DNA of 64,000 bases from Loxodes magnus (Eukaryota > Ciliophora > Karyorelictea > Loxodida > Loxodidae), in assembly GCA_946699065.1 (NCBI GenBank), contig CAMPDV010000146.1:434001-498000 (forward strand), written 5' to 3'. The notes beneath the pieces are model-generated. The model searched no databases. It was not told where the DNA came from and saw only the letters and a program-made list of their open reading frames with translations. How positions within the stretch are numbered: position 1 is the first letter of the stretch; each line of letters opens with the position of its first letter. Below, in pieces: positions 48,993 to 61,544 of this stretch. The translations under genes were made by a program, and so were the position numbers.

Positions 48993-51158
48993 TCAACTTA
49001 CAAAACTATACATGCCTAGAATAAGAAGTAACCATAAAATATTGGCCTTCAAATTTTAACCAAATTCATAGTAATTCTGATAATATTTAACTTTTTACTT
49101 TGCTGTATAGTATCTGTTATAGTAGACTTCGCTTACACAATCGTCAGCGTAAATAAGCTATGGATAATGATCAGTAAATTGGTCATACATGACATAAGTT
49201 CATATTTTAAGTAGGTATTCTGGATATTTTTCTTTATCCATAAATTTATTTTCCCAACATTCTGGATCATATCTGCTCCAACTATGACAGTAGCCTTGAT
49301 CTAAAATAGCTATATCTCTCCAGGATTCAATAAAATCTAAATAAGGCTAATCTCCTGTAAAAAGTTCACAAAGAGCCCAAGCAAAATCTTGAGATTTATT
49401 GTTAAAGCCACATTCACAAGGAATCATAATTTAAGAACCAACTGAATTTATTCCTATACAATCTTCATCTAACTAACATCGGAATGGTACTTTTTCTTTT
49501 GTATATAGTGTTTCGGAATTAACATAAGCTGGAATACATTTAGCTCCATCACCATATGGCATACATGTACCACTTTAACAAGCATTTTCTCGTCCATCTC
49601 CGCTACATCCTCTTGATTTAATAATTTCAAAATCTTTTACAGAAAAATACTCGACACATTAATGATCTACACAAACTGCATAATTAACGCAATGCTCATC
49701 AACATTGCATCCCCATAAATAAGGTTTTATTTAGTATTAGCAAGTAAAATTAATACATGCTAAGCTAATATCGCAGTCTGGGTAATCATCACCTTAGCAT
49801 GGCTCATGGAGTGCTTTACCTACGCATAAATGTTTTTATAAATCTTCATTAAATCTGCAAATATTTGAGTAACAATCATCTGGAACTTTGCAGGTCATTC
49901 CAGGAAGCCTTTTCTCTTTTCAATCTGGAGGCATTTAGCAAACACTTGTTAACATCTAACTGCTTACGCCTTAGCAAAAGCTATTTTGTGACTTAGTAGC
50001 GCAAGGTCTAATTTAAAATCCACTCTATTATTCTGAATCTTCTAAATACTAAACGCAAGCATTTGGGTCCATATTAACATAAGGAGACTTACATTCAAAT
50101 CTTGGACAAAAGAATACTGATGTTTCCCAAAAGTAAAAGCCTTACATAAGTACTCTTTTTGTACAATCATCCCATTGGCAAAAACTCGACCAATTTTCTA
50201 GAATTTTTCTATGCCTTCAATAATAAGTAAAGCTATGATATTTGCTTAATAATTAATCTGTCCAGCAATCTTACTCATATCTATTTTCAGTATGACAGAT
50301 TCCTTGATCTGCCCCTTAAATGGTTTTAAATCCATCAATCATTTATGCCCAATGAAAATCACCAGGAAATAAATCACATACAGCACGTTTACCTGGTCCA
50401 TATCCACATCTGCAAGTTCCTTTTATTTAAATTACTGTTCCATTAGACAAACTTTTTTGCCCTATACATACTGATGGATCTTCAGTGCAATCAGCTGGTT
50501 AAGTTGCCTTTGAAAAATAAGGATCTGAACATACTCCATGTGTAGAATTTACTGATTCACAAGTACTAGTTTGGCATATGCTATCAATTTTATTTTCAGG
50601 GCATGGAGATCCAGTATCCTCTCCTACTTTCAAACTATAATATAAAGCACATTTTTTAGTTCTTTTTGTGCATAAATATTAATTTTGACATCAATAATCA
50701 TCTTCACAATGCTCCCCAATAATAACTTAAGGCCAGCAAATTTTATCTTAGCATGCCAATCCTACTTAACAGTCACCATGAATTGTACAGCTTTTAGTTT
50801 AATCCAAACCAACGCATTATCCATTTACGCAATTTGATGCTCCAATGCAATGAGAATCATCTAAGCAAGATCTTCTTAATTTCCCGGGACGTAAAACAGG
50901 AGGTGTGCAATTTGCATCTTACTACTAAACTTCGAGCATAGCGCAATCGTATTATAACGAATCGCATTTTGTTTTGTTATATTATATATAATATATTCCA
51001 TCTAAAGCATCCCACGACACACATTACTCTTATTACATTGGGTAAGAATCCGGTCTGCATTAATATCTTTGACAGTTCATTTAAGATTTAGATTAGTTAA
51101 TTTAGGTAATAAGAGCAAGCAGACCTATCAGATAGAGGTAAAGTGACATTCTTTACAT
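48993..51158 (-). CDS. secreted or surface cysteine-rich protein
   Basis: 721 residues from ATG 51158; a second Met lies three codons on. A signal peptide (MSLYLYLIGLLALITQ) is followed by many disulphide-type repeats: CLDDSHCIGASNCVNGQC, CTIHGDCQVGLAC, CEDDYWCQNQYLC, later CVNYAVCVDHQC and CQLDEDCIGINSV. Two regions share 'ALCEL.G' / 'AVCDL.PGDF' and 'QGICHTENRYEQDCW' / 'QGYCHSWSRYDPECW', which suggests an internal duplication. The C-terminus is hydrophobic (NILWLLLILGMYSFVS), which would suit a membrane or GPI anchor. It ends in tandem TGA TGA at 48990-48995. Cys-spacing resembles the Dickkopf-N/EB-like repeats common in ciliate surface proteins. Higher GC than its surroundings. Function unknown. 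Confidence 0.88.
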
Positions 51159-52582
51159 TACTTTAAATTTAAATTTTATTTGACTCTTAAATTCAAATTT
51201 TGAATTGTTGTTTCCTTAAAATTAACTACCCTAATTTCTAATAGCCATTGTATATATTCTATCAATCTGCTTATTTTTTTAAATACCTCAAATTTTTGTT
51301 AACTTATTATTGCTAAACTTGTTAAATTTAAAAATAGATCAGTTAAGCATGTTCAATCTTGAAATAACTGAGAAACCACATTAGAATATTTTCATAGTAT
51401 TTTAGCAAATCTACAACCTTAATAATTTTAGCTAATTTCTGTTTCTATTAATTTTAATTAAAGACACTAATCTAATATATCAACATCATATACATTTCCT
51501 GATATGCTTTATTTATTTTTTAATTATAGTCTCTAGTATCATAGCAAAATAGTCCTATTTATATAATTAAACTTTAGTGTATATTTTATAATATTTTAAT
51601 TTAACTTAACGATGCGTGTTTCAGTCTTGAATATCATATTATATGTCTATTAATATAAAATCTAGTATTCATATACTATTTCTTCTACCTATTTGCATCT
51701 ATCAAAATATATTATATACCTCTATTCAATTCCATTAATGCCTAAATTTAATCTTTAATGAAGCTTTACAATCCTATAATATATTAAACGCTCAAATTAA
51801 TTTACTTTAGAAGCCTATTTCCTTCCCTTAAAATGATTGGACTAGAAGCATTATAAATAGTTTAGTTCTAGTATAATTTTATTAATTATTTAGAAGAAAG
51901 CATGATGGTTTTAATAAGAAGTATATCTAAGATTAGGGCTAAACTAGCTAATTTAAAGATAAGCATCATAATTAAGCATAAATTGATACCTTGTATAGAA
52001 TTAATACTTTGTTAATATTTTAAATATTGCTTTGCTTAGTAACTTTTATTCTTTATGATGCAGCATTTTAAAACTTTAATCCTATATATATCATAATCTG
52101 CTTTATAACTTAATAGAAGATCAACTAAGCTAAGACCGATATAAATATCAATGAGTCAATTAAATACTTTGCTATGTTTAGTGAAAGCAAATAAAGAGAG
52201 AGACTCCATTGATATAAGAACATAAGCAATAGAAAAAGGTAATTAATGAGATTAATAAATATTACTCATAAATAAAGGGAAAACCTTAATTAAGAATGGT
52301 AGTAATAAATGCTATCTAAATTATATTATTATAAAGTCAAAGTTCAATCAATATTATTACGGAATAAAGATGACTATTTTATTGATATCATATATTTCAT
52401 TTATTTAGATAGATATTTTGTAAAGTCTTAGTCAATTGAGAGATGTATTAGTTGGGTTAAATAAATAGAAGATAACATATCAATCTTTAGGATTTATATC
52501 GCTGAGATATATATCGATAATGATTAAGTTTAATAGGCTAAGTAACCTTTTCAGCTTACTTCATCTTTAAAAGTTTTATAGC
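51159..52582. other. AT-rich spacer, no gene seen
   Basis: Contains the upstream regions of the cysteine-rich gene and the four-pass membrane protein gene, which are divergent. No promoter motif that I can name. Confidence 0.5.
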
Positions 52583-53980
52583 ATGGAATTATAAATGACA
52601 AGCTAGGAGAGCGTTTAAGAAGAAACTAAAAAAAGTTAACTTTAAATTAAGATGAGAATGAATGCTCAGAGATTTGGCCACGTATCTCCTTCCTCTTGAA
52701 GTCAAAGAAATTATAGATAAAATCATAATTAAAGAATGGTATCCAAAAATGATCCTTATAAAGGCTTATCAAGCAAAATATAAATATGCATCTCACTAAA
52801 GAACACTTAAGTACTACTAGAAGACTGAAATAGTGCTTCAAGAGATATTTCAAAAAGATACAAATCCAAGTCTTTTTTCCAGTAGAGGAAATATTATTAG
52901 AAAAATGAAGCAGAAGTAGTACCCTTAAAAGACCTAAACAACCGTTTTTTAATATGTAGCTCTCCCTAATTAAGTGAAATACCAGACATAAATACTGGCC
53001 ATTAGCATGAAGTTTTTAGTAGTGGAGACTAAGAATTAAGATAATTCGTAACTGAAATTTCTAAAGAGCCAACGTAAGAAAAGAGAAAAGCAAGTTAGAA
53101 TGAAAAGGTCTAAGAATCGGTGCATTACTTCAATTTATTCGATTATCCCAACTTGATTTTACCCAACAAAATGAAAATAAAGCAGCTAGAAATAATAAAG
53201 TCTAAAATAAGTCAAAATAGATAGAAGAACTAATTTGATAAAATAAATATAAAAAAAACAATTAGAAGTAGATAATAGCAATCATACGACAAAGTTATAG
53301 TCATAATAAATCTAGCGGTTGTTGCTATAGTTTTTGCTTTACTGTTTACAAAATATTTATTAGTAAATGAAGCGGATCAAAAAGCATTTGTTTAAACTAC
53401 AACTAATTTATAAATGTTTTTATTTAAAACTTTCAATTTTTAGTAATCAAAGTGTTTACATCGTTATTCTGTAGTTGTATTATTAAACTAGACTTTTGAT
53501 AAATTAGACAGTCTATAATAAATTAAATAAATGGTAGATATAATAACCTAAGTATTCATTCTATGAGCTCCACTTCACTTCGTTATTAATTTAACTCTTA
53601 TTCTACTTTGTGGATTTTTTGGGAATTCATTCTTGACTCTTAAAATGAAGCACTTTCTTAATAGAATTCTTAATTTGAAATTAGCTTTTCAGGTAGAAAA
53701 GCCGAATAAAGTGTTGACACTCATGAAAATTAGACAAGTAACAATTTTAATTTTGATTTCAACTGTGTTTTTTGGAATTGCTCTATTCGACTATAAAGCA
53801 TTTAATCCTCAAATATTAGATGAACATGTCGATGATATGTAAGAAAGAATTATATACAAGCGATGGAAAAAAGAAGAGTAGGTCTATTTAATGTTATTCA
53901 ACCTGTTAAACTGGTTGTTTGCATCTATATATTTTAAGTATTTGGTTAAGAATGAAAATCAAGAATTGCAAATGAAATGA
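52583..53980 (+). CDS. hypothetical four-pass membrane protein
   Basis: 465 residues, from ATG 52583 to TGA 53978-53980. Residues 1-235 are hydrophilic, basic and S/Q-rich (RRDISKRYK-like; QEKRKASQNEKVQ). Four hydrophobic segments follow: about 238-260 (VIVIINLAVVAIVFALLF), 323-347 (FILWAPLHFVINLTLILL), 386-405 (VTILILISTVFFGIALF) and 434-452 (YLMLFNLLNWLFASIYF). TGA is read as Trp twice (SSWSQ and ILWAP). The gene has higher GC than its flanks and a single uninterrupted frame. I do not recognise the family. It could be a ciliate-specific channel-like or trafficking protein, but nothing specific supports that. Confidence 0.75.
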
Positions 53981-56900
53981 CAATCCTCTTAATACACTTT
54001 ACTAATCTTAACTTTTGATTATATTAACTACTTTTTCTCTATCTGCTTACTTCAATATCATCTATTTCATTTCATAAAAACTTTATTCATTTAATATTCT
54101 TATATCACTAAGATTCCTCACTTCCTCCAATTTACTCTTAATATCAAAATTTACCTAGCATCATGAAATTATCTAGCGTTTGCTAAATAAAAGTTGCTGC
54201 TTAAATTAAATTTTAGAACATGCTTGAATAACTTAAAATATTACATCCTATTTTATAAAAGTTTAACCTATTCTTAGCCTATTATAAGCAAATCCAAAAT
54301 AGTTATAAAATAGCAAATTAACTTAATGAAACGGCTATTGGAGATTTATTTAGATAGTATAAATATGGGTATAGTATAAACGTAATGAGTGATGATTAAT
54401 TACTTACTTATACCTAATACTTGATAATTAGCTTATCTATAATTATAATATTTATAAGCCTATTTTTAAGTTTATAATTAACGTACTCCTAAGTAATGCT
54501 GATATTTCTCTTTTATATAATGAGAAATACTAAGATCTTTTGTGAATTTCTTATAATTATTATATATAGATTAATTTAAAAATGCTAGCAGATAGAGAAG
54601 GTTTTTAAGATTAGGATGTATAAATTCAGCTGTTTATATAATACTGAGTAGTTAAAAGGCAAAACATTTATTAAAATTTGGATTAAATAATTTGAAACTG
54701 TAAAAGATAAACAAATGTTTTGATGTTAAGGTAAAAGAAGTCATTATTAAAGATAATAGCATATCTAGTATCTTAAGAAATAGAACAATTTAAATTTGAA
54801 AAGTATTAATTTAACTTAATTTTTCTTAAATAGAATCTATCTCTTTATATCTTTAATGCTTATAGCTTCTTAATAGTAATCAAACACTCTAAAAAAGTTT
54901 ATCTTCCATATTAAATTTAGTCTTTCTTAAATATAACTTGCATTTTCCTTTTTAGTCTAATAAGCTCTGTAGATAATTTCAAAGAAGTAATACCTATTAA
55001 AATAGCAAAATATATAAACTCTATAGCAACCATAATCACAATTATCCAATAATATCAATAACTCAATCAATTAATAGTAATAGATAGATTAACTTGATAT
55101 AAATGCCTTAATACAAATAAGAGAAAATACTTATAATCTAAACCTAAAATTAAATAATAAGAAAATAATTATAATCTAAGTATTTTCCTTTGTATTGTAA
55201 ATTATGAAACAAATTTTTTTTACAACATAAAGCAAGGAGTTTAAGTTAGGCTAACTTATTTACTTAAATAATAATAAAAAAGGAATATAAGTCAAGATAT
55301 TCAGTTAATCTAGCTGATTGCTTTCTTTTTATCTTGTGAGTCGTCATGAGTATCCACAACTGGAACTGTATTCTTTTATTGAATAATAAATAATAAATGT
55401 TGATAAAAATTCTAAAATTATATCTAAGCATTTGGTGATGGTTAGTACGAAATGCTTTTACTGAATAATGAACTTTAACCGAGGAGGACAAATCCTAAAT
55501 TCATCAAATTTAGCTCTTTACTGCTGTATGTTTTTTATTTAGAAATTCCTACAAAATTACTTTGCAAACCATCAAAATAGAAAAAACCTTGACTAAAAGA
55601 CCTACATAATCATGGAGAAAATATAGTATAAATAAACTCAAGTTAAGTTGATAAAAGCAAAAGCAATGAGAATAAATAGCCTAGGATATAAATGCTAATA
55701 AAGAACTATTTAGATTATCTTTTAAAGTTATTTTTTATTTCGTTAAATGAAATGACAACTTCTTAAAGAATCTAGCCATTCATCTGTTAGTTTCTTACTT
55801 TTATAGCATAATAATTTTGTAAGAACGATTCTTAGATGTGGAATAATAACAAACAATATAAGGTAAGTTTATTGTCAAATTTGAGACTCTAAAGTTTAAT
55901 CCTTATAAAGATCAATATAATTTTAGACTAATAAGAAGGAATAATATAGACGAAAGGGGCTAAACTTAGAGTATCAAAAGAGAAAATCTAAACTCATTTA
56001 AAAAGAGATTAGAATGCTAAAATGGTAGGTTATACACATAACGTTACCATCCTTAAAATTAATTAAAATATAAGTTTCTATTATAATAAGAAGGTAAGGC
56101 ATATCAATAAATAGTAATGAAACTAAGAAGTATAACTAAATAATAGAGAAGTAGGCTTTAATATTAGACATAAATGAGAATGTTTATAAGATATATAATT
56201 TAAACTATATAATGGAGGATTAAGATTATAGGTAAAGTATATAATTAAATTTGTTTTGATTATTTCTATTAAAAATGTAACTTTTCCCCTTTTACTCTTC
56301 ATAGTATTTATTTAATTAAAGGAGAGAAATAAATTAGATAAAGAGTAAAAAATTTAAATAAGAAGAAGTATAAATATTATATTTTGATTCCTTAAGAAAG
56401 ATATTTGTGAAAGAATAGCCATTAAGAAACTAAAATTTGCTTAGCTGATAAATGTTTCATGAAATGATATAACTGAACTAATTAAAGAGGAGTGATTCTT
56501 ACAAATTAAAAGAAATTGCTTATTTAAATAGAAAAAATGAAAAAATGGAAATTAATTGCTTATTATATCATTTGCATACTGAAATTAGAAGAGCAAAATA
56601 ATAAAATGTAGTTCATAAGTATTTTTATAAAGTAATATCATCAAACTTCATTTTTATGAAAATTAGAATGATAATTATAAATTAGCTACCATTACATACA
56701 TATTTGATAGCAAAGCTTACCTTCTCTTACTTCTTTTGAACTTTTATCTACAATCAGACTAAGATAATTAAAAGGAAAATAAAATAAGAAAATGAAATAA
56801 ATTAAAAGCTCCCAATAAAAGAGGCAAACGATTACAAATTTTGAGATAATTAACAGCATATAATTAAGGTATAATAACCTAGACACTTTTTAGAATTGTA

Positions 56901-58199
56901 GCTAGAATACAAAGAAAAAAAACTTAAAATAGAAAATAATTAGATTTTAGTATCTATTGAAAAACTTTAAATCTACTTTGGTGTTGCTTTGATACATCCA
57001 CAAAATTAACTACTAATTAGACAAAGGATAGTAATTTTATCTATGCTCTTAAATAAAGGATTACTATAATCAGGAAGCTTCCTGTCTATAATTAAATGAT
57101 TTTATATATCAATAAAATTCATTATTTAAATAGTTTTTGTTAAAAGTAAAAATTTTCATTGCATATATAATTAGAAAAGCATAGTAAAGCTACTATGCAT
57201 TTAGATTATATGGTATAAATTGAAAATAATAGTTAATAAAAGAAAAAAAACATATATGTTTATTTATAAATTTGCATTATCAATCATCTTCTTATTTAAA
57301 AAAGCAAAATATAAATACGAAAGCAATATTATGAATACTATATAGAACTAATTGATTTTTCTCATTAAGACTCAAATAACTTTTTATACTTGAGAACATT
57401 TAATTAAAATAGGAATAATCATTCTTAAATAAAATTAAAACTTTTATAATTTAGATTAGAAAAAGAAAGTGAAGATCAACATAATTTTATTTATTATATA
57501 GATAGAAAAGGTTTTTAAAGGAGAAAAATATCATCTATTGCAAATAAAACTAGTATCTAATAGTACATTCACTAATACTGGAAGTTTAATTTAATTTACT
57601 AATAAATTTAAAACTTATTAAATTTTAGTTTTATGATCCACACTAAACATCCTAAACAATACTTCAAACTTAGTATTTTATTATATATTCATTTTTTAAA
57701 TGAATGTTGGGTTCTAGTCAGCTGAGTAAGTAATCCAGTGCAGTTTAGATTGCTTTACAAGTACTCTTTTAATAGATGCAAACTCAAATAAGTAAGGAAT
57801 GACTTTACATAATAAATTTTAATTATATGAGGATTCTTTCTATCGGTACGAGAATTTAACTAGGAAGCACTGAAATTCAGGTCTCATAGCTATTCTACCT
57901 TTACATGTCGTTATTCTGGTCTGGAATTGGAAAATCTAAAAATAAGACTAAGACCAGAAATAATTTTTTATTTAGAAGAATATAACTTGGCTGTGGTATT
58001 TTACACAAGTTTAAATTATCTTCTAACTTCTGCCTTCGAACGACTTACAAGAAATTAAAGAAGGAAGGTAATCAATTTTAATTTTAAAAACGGAGAAAAG
58101 AAGAATATATGAACAAAAAACCAGGTAAAGCAAGAACACTACTAGACTTTAAAAAGGAATAAAATAAATTTCTTTTATTGATCGTGATGAAATAAATTA
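53981..58199. other. long AT-rich region with one doubtful small frame
   Basis: About 4.2 kb. At 54163-54723 a TGA-free plus frame of 186 codons (start MKLSSVCQIKVAAQIK) contains two hydrophobic stretches, but it has no homology that I know. Around 57690-57960 the sequence is somewhat richer in GC without a recognisable gene or tRNA. Nothing else is supported. Confidence 0.35.
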
Positions 58200-58570
58200 A
58201 GGAGGATCCACGCTTATTTGTTTATAAATTAAATTAAGTAATTAAATTAATGTGGCTTCACTATAATTAGTTAGCACGAGTAAATAGGATACATCTTGAA
58301 AAATGGAATCATGGCAGGTTTCTTCTTTTACTACTACAGAAGCAGTGCTCACATAACATTCCACTTCAAATTCCAGATAAATGCCTCCACAGCCGAAGGT
58401 TGCTTCAAGTTTCGAGAATAAGACGAAGCAGGGGAATAAATAGTCATGGGTACTTAATTCCCCAACCACTATGAAGCTATCCTTTTCTTCGTCCCTCGAT
58501 TGATGGCTTAAGCTCCTTCAGAAGTTCCACCCAGTAAAAAAAGCAAAGCATGAGAACCTCTTCCTAAATA
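58200..58570. other. second GC-richer island
   Basis: By hand count, 75 of the 180 bases from 58321 to 58500 are G+C (42%), far above the flanks. The minus strand holds a frame of about 100 codons without any of TAA, TAG or TGA (segment FGCGGIYLEFEVECYVSTAS). The plus strand holds an S/T/Q-rich frame that uses TAA, TAG and TGA as sense (SFTTTEAVLTQ; PPQPKVASSFENK). I cannot decide whether it is coding on one strand, an RNA gene or an acquired segment. It begins with an AGGAGGAT word, as does the island at 12276. Confidence 0.4.
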
Positions 58571-58596
58571 TTTGCTTATAATATAATAAAATAAAA

Positions 58597-59360
58597 TGTC
58601 TCCTAAAAAGATAATTGATCTCTCTTAAAGACTTTCTTTAAAAATAAGAAAAATAAGAAAAATACTACATCCAAACTGAGCAAAAACCTAATAATAAGAA
58701 TAGCATTAATCTTAGAGTCAATTGCACAATCAGAGCATTAAAGAATATTAAATCTATAATAAGAAATAAAACAGAAAAGATTAAAGATTGAAAAATACAA
58801 ATAAATTTTATATAAATTAGGCGATGAGCTAAATATCCAATTTCGTCTATAGAGGAGGCTATCAATAAGATCTAATCTTAAACGAGACAAAACTAGAAAA
58901 GAATAATTAACAATTTAGCCGAATTCCTCAATTTTCTTGATTTTAGTTTTTAATATTCTATTATAAAATAATTCTAGAAAAGCAGTCGTTATAAAAGAAA
59001 ATTTTCTAAAGGGTTCATGGATAATAAGGATGTTTAGCTATGGACATAGAAAAAAAATGAATTTTAATATTACATAAGAAGAAAAATGCACTGCCTTATA
59101 TATTAAAAATAACTTTAATACAACAGATGTTGATGAAGAAACTAAATTTAAGAAAGGAGTAAAAATAAATTAGATCAATTTTAAATATACCAACTTAATT
59201 AGGCTTTATATATAGGAAAAAAATTTACTAGTTAATTCAGCAATTTTAAAAATAACTTCTAGATGAAATAGACTCAGCTGCAAAGTACAAATCATAAATG
59301 AGGATGGCGAACTAGCGAAATTCTAAGCTGTCCCTTAGTTTAAGAGAAGATATTTTCATG
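58597..59360 (+). CDS. repeated gene family, copy 2 (uncertain frame)
   Basis: Related to 13201-13917. An ATG at 58597 opens MSPKKIIDLSQRLSLKIR; further on, a different frame aligns with copy 1 (LIRLYIQ and SRWNRLSCKVQ). Shared DNA blocks are GATTAAAGATT near 58785, TCTATAGAG near 58845 and TATGGACATAG near 59040. The copies are old, because only blocks are conserved. The change of frame in both copies at the same place suggests an intron of about 18 nt rather than independent damage, but a one-base difference next to it leaves doubt. Product unknown. Confidence 0.35.
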
Positions 59361-60159
59361 ATTACTGGATGTAAATACCTTATTTTGAAACTATAAAATT
59401 CTTTTAACAATTTTTATAATATATATGAATTTAAGGATAGTACTATTAACAAAACAAAGGTATCTGAACTATAAATTAGATATTTAAATTATTTTTATTT
59501 TTCTTAGATTTTTATTAAGAAAAGTTAAAAAGCATCCACATTTTTTCAAGCTCATTTCATTATAGTAGATTCATTACTCTTAACAGTAAAATTTTACTTA
59601 GAACATGTTGAACAAACTCTTTATACCAAGAAGTCTTATAACTCAATTTTGAAAACTCATAATTACTATCTAGAATATAAAATCAGGATAAATAAAAATT
59701 AGCTATAAACTAAAAGCAAGAAAGTAAATAGGGATTAATTAACTTAATGTTTATAAGTAATACAAACATAACTTCTTAATTTTGATGAACTAGCTGTATC
59801 TAATACTTCTTATTTCTAATTATAAATTTATTTATTATAAATTAAATTAAGAAAATTAGGCTACTGATTCTTATATTCCTTTTTTTATGATAATTCTTAT
59901 ATAATTAAACTGAATTTCCTATCTTTTTAGCATTTAAATTTTTTTGTCAAGCTAGAGATGGATCTAATTACGTATTTAATCTTGCTTTATAGTATTTTCA
60001 TGTTTCTTAAAAACTCCAGTTTGAAAACAAATTTTATATACTAGATAGATCTCATTAGTTCTAATCAATTATTTAAAGCTTATTCTTGCTTTAGTTTAAA
60101 TGGAGTATGTTTTAAGAAAAAAATTTTCAAATTAAATCAATTTGAGAGTTTTATTATAT
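59361..60159. other. AT-rich spacer, no gene seen
   Basis: Downstream flank of two genes pointing toward each other. Nothing supported. Confidence 0.5.
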
Positions 60160-61254
60160 TCACTTGAAGTCATAGAAGCTCCCTTCTATTTTAAAAATTT
60201 AATTATATTTCAAGTTGACCAACTGCCATTCTTCTTCCTCTCCTTCTGTTTCGAACTTTTCGTTTTAAAGTTAGTCTTAATTTAGTGAAAATTGAAAAAT
60301 ATTTGGATCAGGGTCTTCTTACTTGATAAATAATTAGGCCATTAATTCTTCAAGTAGAGGTATTCTGCTTGAATCTTACAATGTTAATGGAATTTCTTCA
60401 ATAACTTTCAGATTATTAAGCTTTAGCTTCCCTGCTATCATTTATATAGTTTATAAGTCTTATTTTAACTCTTTCCTTGTCTTATTTGCAGTTACTTTAT
60501 TCAAAAAATTTCTTATAATTTTATTAAAAACAAAGATAGACAAAGTCATTCCAATATGATTTAAAGGTACTAATAGTATTTGCCATGGGAAATGGACTAA
60601 GCTAAGAAAATGGATCAGAATTCTTCCTAATTAAGCGATTTCTTAGAATATTTCTAAATTAAACAGTTCTTTTACAAACTTTACTTTCCCTATGCTTCAC
60701 TTAAATATTCACCAAGATATTTTGGCTGCAGATTCTTTCCAGTCTGACTTCTTTTAAGTATCTCAGCTTTATTTAAGCTCTTGATACACTTTCTATCTAT
60801 ATGTTTAAAAGTCTTACTGATTTACTGGAAGGGTATAGATTTTATAGCATTAAGCTCTTGATATTAAGTCTAAAGCAGTTTCTATTTCTATACATCATCC
60901 TGTTACTTCTGCCATCATCTGGTAATAGTACTACTACAAGTCTTCTTTTAAGTTTTCTATCTTAATTTTTTAATCACTTTCTATAAGTGTTTGATCATAA
61001 GAAGCAGCATATCTAGCGCTTAGCTTTTAAGTAAACATATAAAACAGTTTATTGTCTACTAAGTTAATGAACTGAATTACCTATTGCTCAGTTTATGGAT
61101 TATACAGCTAAAAGTAAGTTTTTCTTCAAAGGCTAAATAATTAAGGAGTATAAGGCCCTTCAGTCTAACTAAGATCTAATTCGTTCATCAATTTGGGAAA
61201 TATTTCTTCTATCTACTCAAGAGTTAGTTTTTAAGCTAATGCTTCACTTTCCAT
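60160..61254 (-). CDS. hypothetical protein, divergent from VPS52
   Basis: 364 residues, from ATG 61254 to TGA 60160-60162; a later TGA about 12 codons downstream is an alternative stop. The N-terminal two thirds are helical and hydrophilic (LEQIEEIFPKLMNELDLSQ; FTQKLSARYAASYDQTLIES). A hydrophobic stretch (LIHFLSLVHFPWQILLVPL, then LSIFVFNKII) may be one or two membrane segments. An acidic tail (FETEGEEEEWQLVN) precedes the end. TGA encodes Trp several times, for instance VTGWCIE and KISWWIFKW. I recognise no family. The divergent arrangement leaves a shared upstream region of 290 bases with VPS52. Confidence 0.7.
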
Positions 61255-61544
61255 TTGTGTGTTGATTATAACAAATTTGAGTATACTTCTATAATAAAAT
61301 CTTGTTATATAATAAAGATAAGGAAACTTCTTTATTGTGTAAATTTCAAACTTTCAAGTAGATATAAGAGAGTAATTTTGCTTCATGGTTGGCATAAAAG
61401 TTTAGCTGATTTGAAAGTAAAAAAGGAGTCATAAAATAAAAGGAAGGTAACTGGAATAAAATAATAGTGGTAGTAAAAACTAATTAGTTGCATTTTAAGT
61501 TTATATAAGTCTTAGCTTTTCACTTTATATCTTATCTAAATAAA
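61255..61544. promoter_or_regulatory. shared divergent upstream region
   Basis: 290 AT-rich bases between the start codons of the hypothetical gene (minus) and VPS52 (plus). It must hold both promoters. I see no motif that I can name. Confidence 0.4.

Noticed and set aside
53633-53842. Short plus-strand frame MTLKMKHFLN
   Set aside because: It is an internal segment of the four-pass membrane protein at 52583-53980, not a separate gene.
57700-57960. tRNA-like wording in a slightly GC-richer stretch
   Set aside because: No cloverleaf with a T-arm GTTCGA-type motif can be drawn.
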